A stretch of DNA of 64,000 nt from Bacteroidetes bacterium GWC2_46_850 (lineage in GTDB: Bacteria > Bacteroidota > Bacteroidia > Bacteroidales > Dysgonomonadaceae). Location: the NCBI GenBank assembly GCA_001768325.1, contig MENQ01000027.1, forward strand, positions 62,001-126,000, read 5' to 3'. The stretch's first letter is position 1. The number at the start of each line of letters is the position of its first letter. Below the pieces are notes generated by a model that saw only the letters and a program-made list of their open reading frames with translations, did no database searches and was not told the origin of the DNA. Positions 38,733 through 48,244 of this stretch are shown one piece after another. The translations under genes and the position numbers were made by a program.

Positions 38733-39803
38733 CTACGCCTGTTTTGTTCTTGCCAGCAGAGAGTAATCCATGATGGTCATGGCAGCCATTGCTTCCACGA
38801 TGGGTACCGCCCGGGGCAAAACGCAGGGATCGTGTCTCCCGCGGGCCTTGAGGGTGGTATCCTTTCCGTGGATATCCACCGACTGTTGTTCAGTGAGGAT
38901 GGTGGATACCGGCTTAAAAGCTACCCGGAAATAGATATCCTGCCCGTTGGAGATACCTGCCTGAATACCCCCGGAGTTGTTCGTGCGGGTGCTAATCCTG
39001 CCCTGGTCATCATAAAACGAATCGTTCACTTCGGAACCGCGCCCGGTGACATTGAATCCCATGCCATACTCGAAACCTTTGACCGCATTGATGCCCAACA
39101 TGGCCGCACCCAGGGTGGCATGTAACTTTCCAAAGACAGGCTCTCCGAGGCCCACGGGTGTCCCTTGTATGACACAGGTGATGATGCCGCCGATGGTATC
39201 TCCCTGGTAGCGCACCTCATTGATGAGCTTGATCATCTTTTCCGCCACCTCGGGATCGGGACAGCGTACCATGTTTTCTTCGGTGCGAGAGAGGTCGTAT
39301 TTCCTGTAATCGGTTTCCAGCGCAATCTCTCCCACCTGTGAAGTATAAGCTGTAATGTCAATCTGGTACTGACGGAGCCACAACTTGGCCACCGCACCGG
39401 CCACAATGCGCGCAATGGTCTCCCGGGCAGAGGAACGACCACCACCGCGGTGGTCACGTAGACCATATTTCTGTTGATAGGTAAAGTCGGCATGAGACGG
39501 ACGAAATACCTCTTTGAGGTTGTCGTAGTCTGACGATTGCTGGTTTTCATTTCGCACGATAAATCCAATGGGGGCTCCGGTTGTCTTACCCTCGAATATT
39601 CCCGAGAGCAACTCTACCTTATCCGATTCTTTCCTGGGCGTGGTGATGCGCGACTGTCCCGGGCGCCGTCTGTCCAGTTCGGCCTGAATGAAATCCATAT
39701 CAATCTCCAGACCCGGCGGGCACCCGTCGATCACGCCCCCCACCGCTGCGCCGTGCGACTCACCGAAAGAGGTGAGCCTGTATATCGTACCAAATGTGTT
39801 CAT
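38733..39803 (-). CDS. aroC: Chorismate synthase
   Basis: Last enzyme of the shikimate pathway. It converts EPSP to chorismate using reduced FMN. The 356 residues match the family: [29 protein letters not shown] (N-terminal, with His of GESHG), [41 protein letters not shown] and the C-terminal [20 protein letters not shown]. It sits 8 bases after the FKBP gene, so the two share a transcript. Confidence 0.98.
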   Translation of the reverse strand: MNTFGTIYRLTSFGESHGAAVGGVIDGCPPGLEIDMDFIQAELDRRRPGQSRITTPRKESDKVELLSGIFEGKTTGAPIGFIVRNENQQSSDYDNLKEVFRPSHADFTYQQKYGLRDHRGGGRSSARETIARIVAGAVAKLWLRQYQIDITAYTSQVGEIALETDYRKYDLSRTEENMVRCPDPEVAEKMIKLINEVRYQGDTIGGIITCVIQGTPVGLGEPVFGKLHATLGAAMLGINAVKGFEYGMGFNVTGRGSEVNDSFYDDQGRISTRTNNSGGIQAGISNGQDIYFRVAFKPVSTILTEQQSVDIHGKDTTLKARGRHDPCVLPRAVPIVEAMAAMTIMDYSLLARTKQA

Positions 39804-39811
39804 TTTTCCAA

Positions 39812-40414
39812 TTAACAGTTACAACCCGATCCACAGCCTCCGCCGGCAGAGCCGCAGCCACAGGCATCTTCACTTTCGTTGCCTTCACCACAGGAACCAC
39901 AACCGCCCGAGCCGCAACCGCAGCCGCCACCACTGAACAGTGTGGCGATCTCTTCGGCCGTAGCCTCACGCACCTCCATTACCTTTCCCGCAAAATGCAT
40001 GATCTCACCGGCCAGCGGATGGTTAAAGTCCATGGTTACCTGCTCTTCACCAATAGAAACCACAGAGCCCATCAGGCGATTTCCCGACGAGTCCATCATC
40101 GGCAACGTGTTTCCTTCGAAGAGCATCTCCTCGTCTATCTTGCCGTCGATTTCAAAAATATTTTTCGGAAGTTCAATGATCTTGCTTTCGTCATAATCTC
40201 CATAAGCCTCTTCCGGCGTCAGATGAAAAGAAAATGAATCGCCTGCCGCAAGGCCATCGATCTGTTTTTCAAACGCTTCCAGCATGGAGTTGGTACCATA
40301 AATGAATGCCATTGGATTTTCGGCAGTAGCCTGCTCCATCAATTCACGTTCTTCGCCTTCGCCCACATTTAAGTCGTAGGTCAGTGTGACATATTTGTTG
40401 TCTGTTATCTTCAT
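39812..40414 (-). CDS. SlyD-type FKBP peptidyl-prolyl isomerase with cysteine-rich tail
   Basis: Likely chaperone and prolyl isomerase of the SlyD group. The FKBP fold with an inserted chaperone flap is visible: [53 protein letters not shown], then [27 protein letters not shown]. The last 40 residues contain nine cysteines among glycines ([32 protein letters not shown]), comparable to the metal-binding His-rich tail of E. coli SlyD but made of Cys. The track start (40459) adds 15 residues; ATG 40414 gives the normal N-terminus. It sits 8 bases before aroC. Confidence 0.92.
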   Translation of the reverse strand: MKITDNKYVTLTYDLNVGEGEERELMEQATAENPMAFIYGTNSMLEAFEKQIDGLAAGDSFSFHLTPEEAYGDYDESKIIELPKNIFEIDGKIDEEMLFEGNTLPMMDSSGNRLMGSVVSIGEEQVTMDFNHPLAGEIMHFAGKVMEVREATAEEIATLFSGGGCGCGSGGCGSCGEGNESEDACGCGSAGGGCGSGCNC

Positions 40415-40489
40415 TGTGTTTATTATATTTATATCTGTGTATATCTGTGATTGATCCATCTCTTTGAAACAATATTCATGGAACGATGT

Positions 40490-41662
40490 TTATCCGTCGA
40501 CCGCTATTTTTAGATTTTTAAGAGCTTTCTCCAGCACCGACCGCGCTGTTCCCACGTTGAGCCGCATAAAACCTTCACCACCCTGTCCAAATATCGCGCC
40601 GTCGTTCAGCGCCAGGTGTGCCTTCTTCACAAACAGGCTTACCAGCTCGGGCTGGGAAAGGTTTAATGCACGACAATCGAGCCACACCAGAAAGGAAGCT
40701 TCCGGCAGGATGGCTTTTATCTGCGGGATATGCTCCTTCAGATAATTATCTACAAAATCCACATTGCCCTGCACGTATTCATTCATCTGATCGAGCCACT
40801 CTTCTCCTTCTTCATAGGCGGCAGTCGTGGCAGTATAGGCAAAGATGGTTCCCTGAGAAAGTTCGCGTGGCTCCAGATAAGCCAGGTATTGCTCCCTGAT
40901 CTTTTTGTTGGGTATGACTGAAAACGAACTGACGATGCCGGCTACGTTGAATGACTTGCTGGGTGCCATCAGGGTCAGGCTTATTTCTTCGGCCTTTGCC
41001 GATACGGAGGCAAAGGGAATATGGCTGAAACCCGGTAACGCCATATCGGCGTGAATTTCATCCGAGAGAACCATCACTCCGTGATCGTAACAGATTTCTG
41101 CCAGTTCACGCAGCTCAGCCCCGCTCCATACCCTTCCTCCCGGGTTGTGGGGGTTACATAAGATGAATATCTTGCATGTCTGTTGGGAGAGGATATCGCG
41201 AAGTCCGTCGAAATCCATCCGGTACTGTCCGTTCTCCAGGATCAGGGGGTTGTTGATCACATTCCGATTTAAGGCAGTGGGTACCAGACGAAACGGGTGA
41301 TATACCGGTGGTTGGATGATGATGTTATCCCCTGTTTCAGTAAAGACATCCACAGCAAAGGCAATTCCCTTTACCACACCCGGGACAAAGTTGATCTGTT
41401 CCTTCAGCACCTCCCATCCGTGACGCTTTTTGAGCCATCTGACAATGGAACTGAGATAGTTTTCAGGTGGAATCGTGTATCCGAAAATACCATGCTCCAC
41501 TCTTTTTTGTAATGCTTCTATGATGGCTGGGGCAGACTTGAAATCGGTGTCGGCCACCCATAGTGGGATCAGATCCGCATCGCCGTACAGTGTTTTCAGT
41601 TTATCTTGTTTTACACTGCCCGTAAGGGATCGATCAATTATTTCGTCGAAATTATACTTCAT
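40490..41662 (-). CDS. MalY/PatB family PLP-dependent C-S lyase/aminotransferase
   Basis: Fold-type I PLP enzyme of 390 residues, related to cystathionine beta-lyases PatB/MalY. The family is indicated by IPLWVADTDFKSAPAIIEALQKRVEHGIFGYT, ILCNPHNPGGRVWSGAELRELAEICYDHGVMVLSDEIHADM and the PLP-lysine region LMAPSKSFNVAGIVSSF. The usual reaction is beta-elimination of cystathionine or related thioethers to release a thiol. In this genome a C-S lyase could also cleave an ovothiol intermediate (speculative). It follows the DUF3316 gene by 15 bases, ending the topoisomerase operon. Confidence 0.92.
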   Translation of the reverse strand: MKYNFDEIIDRSLTGSVKQDKLKTLYGDADLIPLWVADTDFKSAPAIIEALQKRVEHGIFGYTIPPENYLSSIVRWLKKRHGWEVLKEQINFVPGVVKGIAFAVDVFTETGDNIIIQPPVYHPFRLVPTALNRNVINNPLILENGQYRMDFDGLRDILSQQTCKIFILCNPHNPGGRVWSGAELRELAEICYDHGVMVLSDEIHADMALPGFSHIPFASVSAKAEEISLTLMAPSKSFNVAGIVSSFSVIPNKKIREQYLAYLEPRELSQGTIFAYTATTAAYEEGEEWLDQMNEYVQGNVDFVDNYLKEHIPQIKAILPEASFLVWLDCRALNLSQPELVSLFVKKAHLALNDGAIFGQGGEGFMRLNVGTARSVLEKALKNLKIAVDG

Positions 41663-41677
41663 ATGATCAGAAAAAAT

Positions 41678-42520
41678 TCAATAATAACTGCTACGGAGCC
41701 AATCGCTGCCGCCGGCATTCCTGCCTCCGAAATTAAGCGACTCAAACGCCAGTCCCAGCATAAACTGATGGATCACTATTTTCGTGGTGAGATCATTTAC
41801 ATCTGTCCGGTAATAATCTCCCAGATAACCCGCCCGGAATGTAATCTTCCGCAGGGGCACATCTACCGTGAAATAGTTGCGCAAGGCGAGCTGGTTATGG
41901 AAAGAACCCAGGTGAACCGTTCCCTTGTTGTTTCCCAATGTAAATATTTCATAGTAGGAATGCCCGTATTCAGGCGAGAAAAACATACCAACAAACGGGG
42001 TGGAGAGTTGCCAGCGAAACGTTGCCCAGGGAAAGCTATACAGTGCCATTGCCGAGAGGTTGAGGTTGGTGGATATTTTCAGTGACCCGGGATTGTTGGA
42101 GTTCCGCACATTGTAGATACCACCCAGGGAGGCATCCCATCCACCACCACCCAGCAGTTTAAAACGCGGTGTCTGCAATAAGGGATACAAGCCGGTTAGG
42201 TAGTAGCTGATGTCACCATAATATTCCGACGCTGAAGCAGTGGGATTTTCAGTGATGCCTACCTGTATCTGAAATTGCTGCTGCAACAACAGCTTACCCA
42301 TAAAATGGGGGGTTCGTTTCAGTCGGTCGTGCATTAGCGTCATGCTGATGCCACTGTATGTAAGCGGCGACAGATAACTATCTGACAAATAAGATTTTCC
42401 AATGCCAAACAGGGTGGAATGATTCACCGTGTTCACCGGTCCCGACAGGGAACGATCCTGTGAAAACAAACCGCAGAAAAAACTGATCCAGATAAGTATC
42501 GATGTTGTTGCTTGTTTCAT
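41678..42520 (-). CDS. DUF3316 outer-membrane beta-barrel protein
   Basis: Exported protein of 280 residues. A signal peptide (MKQATTSILIWISFFCGLFSQ) is followed by alternating hydrophobic/polar strands ending in aromatic residues, typical of an outer-membrane barrel: FMGKLLLQQQFQIQVGITENPTAS, YYGDISYYLTGLYPLLQTP, FKLLGGGGWDASLGGIYN, FHNQLALRNYFTVDVPL. I assign it to DUF3316, a Bacteroidales family with no known function. Its context, between topoisomerase IV A and a C-S lyase, gives no hint. Confidence 0.85.
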   Translation of the reverse strand: MKQATTSILIWISFFCGLFSQDRSLSGPVNTVNHSTLFGIGKSYLSDSYLSPLTYSGISMTLMHDRLKRTPHFMGKLLLQQQFQIQVGITENPTASASEYYGDISYYLTGLYPLLQTPRFKLLGGGGWDASLGGIYNVRNSNNPGSLKISTNLNLSAMALYSFPWATFRWQLSTPFVGMFFSPEYGHSYYEIFTLGNNKGTVHLGSFHNQLALRNYFTVDVPLRKITFRAGYLGDYYRTDVNDLTTKIVIHQFMLGLAFESLNFGGRNAGGSDWLRSSYY

Positions 42521-42536
42521 GCGATTGTACTGTCTG

Positions 42537-45236
42537 TTAATCGAATAATTTCATCTGGCCCGTGATTTCATCCCGTAAATCAGCATCGGAGATGGAGTTT
42601 TCTCCATTTTCCTCATCTATCTCCACTTTCATTGTTTCCTGCTGCTCCGGTTCAGGTTCCGGGAATCTGAGGGGCTCAAGCTCCTCCACCGTTTTTACCT
42701 CGAAGTTCGATATCCGTTTGCCTTTTGCTTTGTAACCCTTCACACCGATAAATTCATCCACTTCAATCTCCAGCGGTTCGCGGAAATCATCATTTCCGCC
42801 AAAGATAACCTTTATGCGCGGATAAACCACGTCGGTAAGCAAGAATAAACGGGAATCGGGATTGTCCCCCAGAAAATTCAACGGTTTCTCCGATGCTTCC
42901 AGGGTGAATCGCTTCAGGTAGGCAAATCCCTGATCGGCATCAAACAATGCCGCAGACCATATTTTGCTTTCTTCAAACTTTTCTATCTGGTGAATGTCGG
43001 CAGGAAAATGGTTGGTCAGATCGAAATTACAAACGCGGTAATCACCACCACGGGTAGTAACCAGAATCATATCATCACCCTGAAACTCACCCAGGTACTT
43101 CCCTCCCCCCTCATAGTTGAGGCGGAGCACATCGGGATCGAACCACACCTTGCGACCGCCCAGGGTGGAGAGTCCCTTGTGTTTCAACTGGATGCGATGC
43201 ACATCGGCCTTGGTGAGAATGTTCCCCATCGCACCGCGTCCCTTGATGTCTATTTCGCTGAAATCTTTTTCAAACTGTAGTATGCGCAGACGCGGTTTGG
43301 GCTTCAAAATCACTTTGATGGTCTCCGCTTCGCCATTCGGATTGGCACTAAAATATGCAATACGCGATCCCGGCTTTCCTTTTGTCAGGTCATACTCCTT
43401 GTCGCGGGTGACCCCGGTCACCGGAAAGCGTTTGATGTAGTGCGCTCCCGTCTTGCCGTCGCGATAGACCACGTTATAGATAGTACGCTTGTCGTTCTTC
43501 TTGAATACACTTGCATAAAGTATTCCTTTACCAACGAACATTTTTTCACTGACCTTTACCACTTTATATTTACCATCTTTAAAGAATACGATGGCATCGT
43601 CAATGTCGGAGCAGTTGCACACAAACTCATCTTTCTTCATGCCGGTACCAATGAATCCTTCCTCCCGGTTCACGTAGAGTTTTTCGTTGGCTTCTGCCAC
43701 CTTTACCGCCTCAATATTCTCAAAACTGCGTATTTCCGTTTTCCGTGGATAATTCTTTCCGTAACGGTCTTTCAGCATAAGATACCAGGATATGGTATAA
43801 TCCACCAGGGTATTGAGATGGTGGGTAATCTCATCAATCTCCTCCAGCAGCCTTGCGATGAGCTCATTGGCCTTGTCGGAGTTAAATTTGAGAATGCGGG
43901 CCATCTTGATTTCCATCAGCCTGACCAGGTCGTCACGTGTGATCTCCCGGATGAAACCCGCCTTAAAGGGTGTCAGCCGTTTATCGATGTGAGTCAGGGC
44001 AATGTCCATGTTGCCTGCGTTTTCAAACTCTTTATCCTTGTATATTCGTTCTTCAATGAAGATTTTTTCAAGTGATGCAAACAGGAGTGCCTCCTGTTTC
44101 TCGGTTCGCTCAATTTCCAGTTCGAGGCGCAGGCTCTCCTTCGTGGTGTCGACCGAGACCCGCATCACATCGCTCACGGTCAGGAAATGTGGTTTGTTGT
44201 CGTCGATGACGCAACAGTTGGGAGAGATGCTGATTTCACAGTCGGTAAAGGCATAGAGGGCATCGATGGTCTTGTCGGATGACACACCCGGTGCAAGCTG
44301 TACCTGAATCTCCACGTTCTGTGCGGTGATATCGTCTACTTTCTTGATTTTTATTTTTCCCTTTTCATTTGCCTTCAGGATAGAATCTACCACGCTGGCA
44401 GTCGTCCGTCCAAAAGGAATATCTTTGATGACAAGGGTTTTATTGTCAAGCTTCGTGATGGTGGAACGCACTTTCACCGAACCGCCGCGTTCTCCGTCGT
44501 TATACTTCTCGACATCGATATAACCGCCCGTTTGAAAGTCGGGATAAAGCCTGAACTGTTTACCTTCGAGGTAGGCGATGGCGGCATCGCACAACTCGTT
44601 GAAGTTATGGGGTAGAATTTTGGAGGAGAGGCCCACAGCGATACCTTCCGCTCCCTGTGCCAACAGCAGCGGAAACTTGGCAGGCAGGGTCACCGGTTCC
44701 TTGTTTCTGCCATCATAGGAAGCTTTCCATTCAGTTGTTTTGGGATTAAACAACACCTCGAGGGCAAATTTTGTCAGCCGGGCTTCGATATAACGGGGTG
44801 CGGCAGCACCGTCGCCGGTAAGGATATTTCCCCAGTTACCCTGCGTATCGATCAGCAGATCTTTTTGTCCGAGCTGTACCAGTGCATCGCCAATGGAAGC
44901 GTCGCCATGCGGATGGTACTGCATTGTATTTCCGATGATGTTGGCGACCTTGTTGTAACGACCGTCGTCCATCCGCTTCATCGAGTGCAGGATTCGTCGC
45001 TGCACCGGCTTCAGTCCGTCGGAGATATGCGGCACGGCACGTTCCAGTATCACATAGGAAGCATAGTCCAAAAACCAGCTCTGATACATTTTGGAGAGAT
45101 TGAGTGTGCTGTCGTCACCCAATTTAACGGGTATTTTTGGATTGGTTCCCGACTTGTACGATAAGTCGGTTTCCTCCTCTTCCCCGGGTCCATTTTTTTC
45201 GCTTATTTCGTCTTTATTAATTTGATCTGCAGACAT
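42537..45236 (-). CDS. parC: DNA topoisomerase IV subunit A (gyrA/parC family)
   Basis: Catalytic A subunit of a type IIA topoisomerase. The 899-residue form (from ATG 45236; the track begins 6 codons earlier) contains the breakage-reunion core: ILERAVPHISDGLKPVQRRILHSM, YHPHGDASIGDALV and AAPRYIEARLTKFALE (active Tyr about 149). The C-terminal beta-pinwheel shows YLGEFQGDDMILVTTRGG and a glutamate-rich tail. The form common in Bacteroidales is annotated gyrase/topoisomerase IV A; I call parC because I see no GyrA-box, with moderate certainty. The partner (parE) is not in the window. A good promoter lies at 45331-45361. Confidence 0.92.
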   Translation of the reverse strand: MSADQINKDEISEKNGPGEEEETDLSYKSGTNPKIPVKLGDDSTLNLSKMYQSWFLDYASYVILERAVPHISDGLKPVQRRILHSMKRMDDGRYNKVANIIGNTMQYHPHGDASIGDALVQLGQKDLLIDTQGNWGNILTGDGAAAPRYIEARLTKFALEVLFNPKTTEWKASYDGRNKEPVTLPAKFPLLLAQGAEGIAVGLSSKILPHNFNELCDAAIAYLEGKQFRLYPDFQTGGYIDVEKYNDGERGGSVKVRSTITKLDNKTLVIKDIPFGRTTASVVDSILKANEKGKIKIKKVDDITAQNVEIQVQLAPGVSSDKTIDALYAFTDCEISISPNCCVIDDNKPHFLTVSDVMRVSVDTTKESLRLELEIERTEKQEALLFASLEKIFIEERIYKDKEFENAGNMDIALTHIDKRLTPFKAGFIREITRDDLVRLMEIKMARILKFNSDKANELIARLLEEIDEITHHLNTLVDYTISWYLMLKDRYGKNYPRKTEIRSFENIEAVKVAEANEKLYVNREEGFIGTGMKKDEFVCNCSDIDDAIVFFKDGKYKVVKVSEKMFVGKGILYASVFKKNDKRTIYNVVYRDGKTGAHYIKRFPVTGVTRDKEYDLTKGKPGSRIAYFSANPNGEAETIKVILKPKPRLRILQFEKDFSEIDIKGRGAMGNILTKADVHRIQLKHKGLSTLGGRKVWFDPDVLRLNYEGGGKYLGEFQGDDMILVTTRGGDYRVCNFDLTNHFPADIHQIEKFEESKIWSAALFDADQGFAYLKRFTLEASEKPLNFLGDNPDSRLFLLTDVVYPRIKVIFGGNDDFREPLEIEVDEFIGVKGYKAKGKRISNFEVKTVEELEPLRFPEPEPEQQETMKVEIDEENGENSISDADLRDEITGQMKLFD

Positions 45237-45569
45237 ACCTGAGTTACTATGCAAACGCCACGCCGGCGGCTTTCAAAACCGAAGTCGTACAATTCTTGCT
45301 ATGGGATGTTTTTGTTCTATTAAAATCGTCCAAAGATAGGAAATTTGAGGGTTAAATCAAAAAGATTTTTCCCGGGTCACCCGTCTGAACGACAAACAGA
45401 CCATCTGTGGAAGAAATCCACTAATTTATCCGGGTGGGGAAAGAGACTGGTAAAAATGAGAAAAGATCTGCAAAAAATAAACTACTTTTACAGAAAACTG
45501 TTTAATAGAAAGAAAAGAGCGGGATATAACTCTGAGATAACCCAAATATGGATCATCAATAAAAAGTCT
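45237..45569. other. Intergenic region between topoisomerase IV A and the M48 gene
   Basis: This 333-base divergent spacer holds the topoisomerase promoter. The track ORF from 45345 runs through it, but its N-terminal part has no signal or family features, and it lies before the lipoprotein signal at 45570. I see no RNA gene or clear repeat here. Confidence 0.6.
45331..45361 (-). promoter_or_regulatory. Bacteroidetes-type promoter for topoisomerase IV A
   Basis: On the minus strand a TTTG box (45358-45361), a 19-base spacer and TATCTTTG (45331-45338) match the Bacteroidetes consensus. The leader would be about 90 bases. Confidence 0.6.
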
Positions 45570-46484
45570 ATGAAGAGAGAAAAATTAGTCCAAACATCTA
45601 AAATTCAGTTGATGCTGCTATTAACGGCATTCATACTGACATCTTGCGGGAACGTTCCGTTTACGGGAAGAAGACAATTGCAGCTGGTATCGAACCAGGA
45701 AGTTATTGCTTTGAGCTTGCAGCAGTATCAGGATTTCATGCGTACTGCCCCGCTGGAAAAAGGCACATCCAACGCCCAGATGGTCAGCCGTGTAGGCAGC
45801 CGTATTGCCGGTGCGGTGGAAAGTTTTTATACCAACAACGGCTATGCATCGGAACTGGAGAACTTCGCATGGGAGTTCAGCCTGGTGAAGGAAAACAGCG
45901 TAAATGCTTTCGCCATGCCGGGGGGGAAGGTAGTTATTTATTCCGGTTTGCTTCCGGTTACCCAGACGGAAGAGGCCCTGGCTGTGGTGATAGGTCATGA
46001 GATTGCCCATGTGATTGCCCAGCATTCCAGTGAAAGGCTGAGCCAACAGATAGCATTGCAATATGGCGGAGCTATTGCCGGAGGGTTACTGGGTAATTCT
46101 CAGGTTGCGCAGCAGCTGGGACAGACCGTTTTTGGTCTTGGTGCCCAATATGGCGTGATGATGCCCTATGCGCGTAAGCAGGAGTACGAGGCAGATGAGA
46201 TCGGGTTAATCGTGATGGCGATGGCTGGATATGACCCGCGTGTAGCAGTACCCTTCTGGACGAGGATGGCTGAGAGCGGTGGCGGTGCTCAGGTACCCGA
46301 ATTTCTCAGTACCCACCCTACAGATAGCAAGCGTATTGCCTCTATAGAAAAGATCATGCCCAATGTGATGCAGTATTACAAAGGGGCCGGCGTGCAGAAT
46401 CAAACATCCGCGCCGATTCAAACAAAAACAACTGTTCCTGCCGAAACAGAAAAGGCAAAGACATCGAAAGAGTGGTCTTTCTGA
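45570..46484 (+). CDS. M48 family metallopeptidase lipoprotein (LoiP/YcaL-like)
   Basis: Envelope zinc peptidase of 304 residues. ATG 45570 gives a lipoprotein signal (MKREKLVQTSKIQLMLLLTAFILTSC, Cys about 26); the track start 75 codons upstream lacks any. The zinc motif VVIGHEIAHVIAQHSSERLS is near 145, with the downstream Glu in EYEADEIGLIVMAMAGYDP. The pattern matches LoiP/YcaL/BepA-like outer-membrane quality-control peptidases. A strong terminator lies at 46525-46563. Confidence 0.92.
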   Translation: MKREKLVQTSKIQLMLLLTAFILTSCGNVPFTGRRQLQLVSNQEVIALSLQQYQDFMRTAPLEKGTSNAQMVSRVGSRIAGAVESFYTNNGYASELENFAWEFSLVKENSVNAFAMPGGKVVIYSGLLPVTQTEEALAVVIGHEIAHVIAQHSSERLSQQIALQYGGAIAGGLLGNSQVAQQLGQTVFGLGAQYGVMMPYARKQEYEADEIGLIVMAMAGYDPRVAVPFWTRMAESGGGAQVPEFLSTHPTDSKRIASIEKIMPNVMQYYKGAGVQNQTSAPIQTKTTVPAETEKAKTSKEWSF

Positions 46485-46524
46485 TCGCGTCTTTCTGACT
46501 ATTCATATACTGTTCAGCACACAT

Positions 46525-46563
46525 AAAAGAGCGGTGTTTCCGGAAAAGAAACACCGCTCTTTT
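46525..46563. terminator. Bidirectional terminator between M48 and DUF4293 genes
   Basis: Fifteen-base arms AAAAGAGCGGTGTTT and AAACACCGCTCTTTT pair perfectly around a 9-base loop. It ends both the + strand M48 transcript and the - strand bamD-rpoZ-DUF4293 transcript. Confidence 0.9.
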
Positions 46564-46575
46564 GTATTCGTTTTA

Positions 46576-47031
46576 TTACTTCCGCAACCGGTTCAGTGAT
46601 CTGATCAGCGCCTCATCTGCACCTATTTTCCGGATAGCCAGAATGGTCAATATGATTGCAATGACGGGCATGATGAGACCCACGCCCACCTTCTGGAATA
46701 CCAGATTTTCCACCGGGAACAGGTTGTAAAGGATGAAGCCGAAATAAAGGTAGAAACCGATCATCAGCATGGCATTGAAGACCGACAGTCTGATCTGCAG
46801 TATTCTTTGTTTATAGAGAAAAACCGTAATCAGAGACAGAACCGAACTCACCATCCCCAGTGTGAACAGCCCCCAGGTAGAGTCGTTGAGAACTTCATTT
46901 AGATAGATGCCAATCGCTTCAAAAACCACTTTATCTCCATTGTACATGAAAAATGCCAGCGGTGTGACCGATGCAACGAGCATGGCTGCGGCTGCCAGCA
47001 GCAGAAAAAGTGTCTGTATCCGTTGCAGCAT
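46576..47031 (-). CDS. DUF4293 membrane protein
   Basis: Membrane protein of 151 residues with four hydrophobic helices: LFLLLAAAAMLVASVTPLAFF, WGLFTLGMVSSVLSLITVFLY, LSVFNAMLMIGFYLYFGFILY and VGVGLIMPVIAIILTILAI. The opening MLQRIQTLFLLLA and general layout are those of DUF4293, a Bacteroidetes family linked with rpoZ. Its function is unknown. It starts 4 bases after rpoZ and is the last gene of the bamD-rpoZ-DUF4293 unit. Confidence 0.9.
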   Translation of the reverse strand: MLQRIQTLFLLLAAAAMLVASVTPLAFFMYNGDKVVFEAIGIYLNEVLNDSTWGLFTLGMVSSVLSLITVFLYKQRILQIRLSVFNAMLMIGFYLYFGFILYNLFPVENLVFQKVGVGLIMPVIAIILTILAIRKIGADEALIRSLNRLRK

Positions 47032-47035
47032 AACC

Positions 47036-47368
47036 TTAAAACAGTTCTTTTTCCTTCAACGGATTTCGATAATAAATCTCCTGCTCCTTCCATTCCTCAA
47101 TGGCAAGCAGTGATGGTTTTGGAAGCTTCTCGTAGAAACGGGATATCTCAATCTGTTCGTGGTTTTCAAATACCTCTTCAAGATTGTCGCTATAGGATGC
47201 AAATTCCTGCAGCTTGGTGTCGAGGTCTTGCTTCATTTCCACTGAGAGTTGGTTGGCTCGCTTGCTGATAATCCGTACCATCTCGTATACATTTCCCACG
47301 GGCTCTGACAGTCTCATGACATCCTGTGTTTCCGTGTTGGAGTTGGCGGCAATTTTTCTATAATCCAT
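47036..47368 (-). CDS. rpoZ: RNA polymerase omega subunit (Bacteroidetes type)
   Basis: Small subunit that helps assemble and stabilise RNA polymerase by clasping beta'. The 110 residues match the divergent Bacteroidetes omega: DYRKIAANSNTETQDVMRLSEP, VGNVYEMVRIISKRANQLSVEMKQDLD (the conserved helix) and ISRFYEKLPKPSLLAIEEW. Many annotation tools miss this form because the N-terminal omega motif is altered. It lies 35 bases after bamD and 4 bases before DUF4293. Confidence 0.93.
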   Translation of the reverse strand: MDYRKIAANSNTETQDVMRLSEPVGNVYEMVRIISKRANQLSVEMKQDLDTKLQEFASYSDNLEEVFENHEQIEISRFYEKLPKPSLLAIEEWKEQEIYYRNPLKEKELF

Positions 47369-47403
47369 TTGTTTGTGTACTATATCAATTATTTGTTTGT
47401 TAT

Positions 47404-48219
47404 TCAGGTTGTGGGCAGCACCTCTATTTTTTCCTGTGCCTCTTTATAATACTTCTCGGCTTCGTTCTTGTACTTTCCTTCCGGAAAAGTGTTGGTGTAA
47501 TTGAAGTATTCGTCTACCACCATGCGGTAACGTTCCGGCTGTGTGAGCAGCGTGCTTCGTTGAGCGTACTCATGTCGTGCTCTGAGGATGGTGATCTGAT
47601 AATCTTCCAGATATCGGGAATAGGGATAGCTTTTGATTGCCTCCCTTGCCGTAATCACGGCCGATTCATAATTATTTCCCATATAGTTACCCAGATCCAG
47701 ATAGAGTTGAGCTGCAAGAAGTTCTTTGTGGGCCAGCTTCTCCTGCAATTCAAACAGGTAGTTCTTGGCCTGCTCTCCCCTTTCGGTTTGCGGGTAACGT
47801 TCGATATATTTTTGAAACTCGGCAATGGCACGATAAGTCTTGGTTTGATCCAGCCGGGCCTCGGGTGAATCGAGATACATACCATAAGCGGAGTAAAACA
47901 AGGCCGATTCGGCATACTCACCCTTGGGATATGTGTTGTAATAGGTGGTGAATACTTCCGTGGCAGAGTAATAATCTTTTGAATTGTAGTGGCTCTGCGC
48001 CAGTAAATACAAAGACTCCTCAGCCTGAGCCGTTCCCTTCATGAAGGTCACCAGTTCCTCGAGAAGCGTAATAGACCGATTGTATTTTCCTTCTTCAAAA
48101 TACTTTTTTGCGTAGGTGTACTTCAGGTCCCTGTCGGTACTTTTCAATATTTTGTTGTACTCGTTGCAGGAAACCAGCAACACAGCAAGGAGCAAAAAAC
48201 AGATAGTTTTTATTTTCAT
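47404..48219 (-). CDS. bamD: Outer membrane protein assembly factor BamD
   Basis: Lipoprotein of the BAM complex that helps insert beta-barrels into the outer membrane. The signal and lipobox are clear (CFLLLAVLLVSC, Cys about 18). The rest (271 residues) is built from TPR-like helix pairs: KYFEEGKYNRSITLLEELVTFMKGTAQAEESLYLLAQSHYNSKDYYSATEVF and YPQTERGEQAKNYLFELQEKLAHKELLAAQLYLDLGNY. It leads the bamD-rpoZ-DUF4293 unit with a -7 box at 48245-48252. Confidence 0.94.
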   Translation of the reverse strand: MKIKTICFLLLAVLLVSCNEYNKILKSTDRDLKYTYAKKYFEEGKYNRSITLLEELVTFMKGTAQAEESLYLLAQSHYNSKDYYSATEVFTTYYNTYPKGEYAESALFYSAYGMYLDSPEARLDQTKTYRAIAEFQKYIERYPQTERGEQAKNYLFELQEKLAHKELLAAQLYLDLGNYMGNNYESAVITAREAIKSYPYSRYLEDYQITILRARHEYAQRSTLLTQPERYRMVVDEYFNYTNTFPEGKYKNEAEKYYKEAQEKIEVLPTT

Positions 48220-48244
48220 CTCGTTACAAGCCGGTTTAAGGGTG

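Noticed and set aside
39760-39969. 69-residue - strand ORF rich in Val and Ala
   Set aside because: Alternate frame of the cysteine/glycine-rich FKBP tail; GC-rich low-complexity translation only.
43440-44075. 211-residue + strand ORF within topoisomerase IV A
   Set aside because: Antisense shadow of a clear - strand topoisomerase gene.
45345-45569. N-terminal extension of the M48 peptidase (track start)
   Set aside because: The extension lacks a signal or family match; ATG 45570 gives a clean lipoprotein signal.
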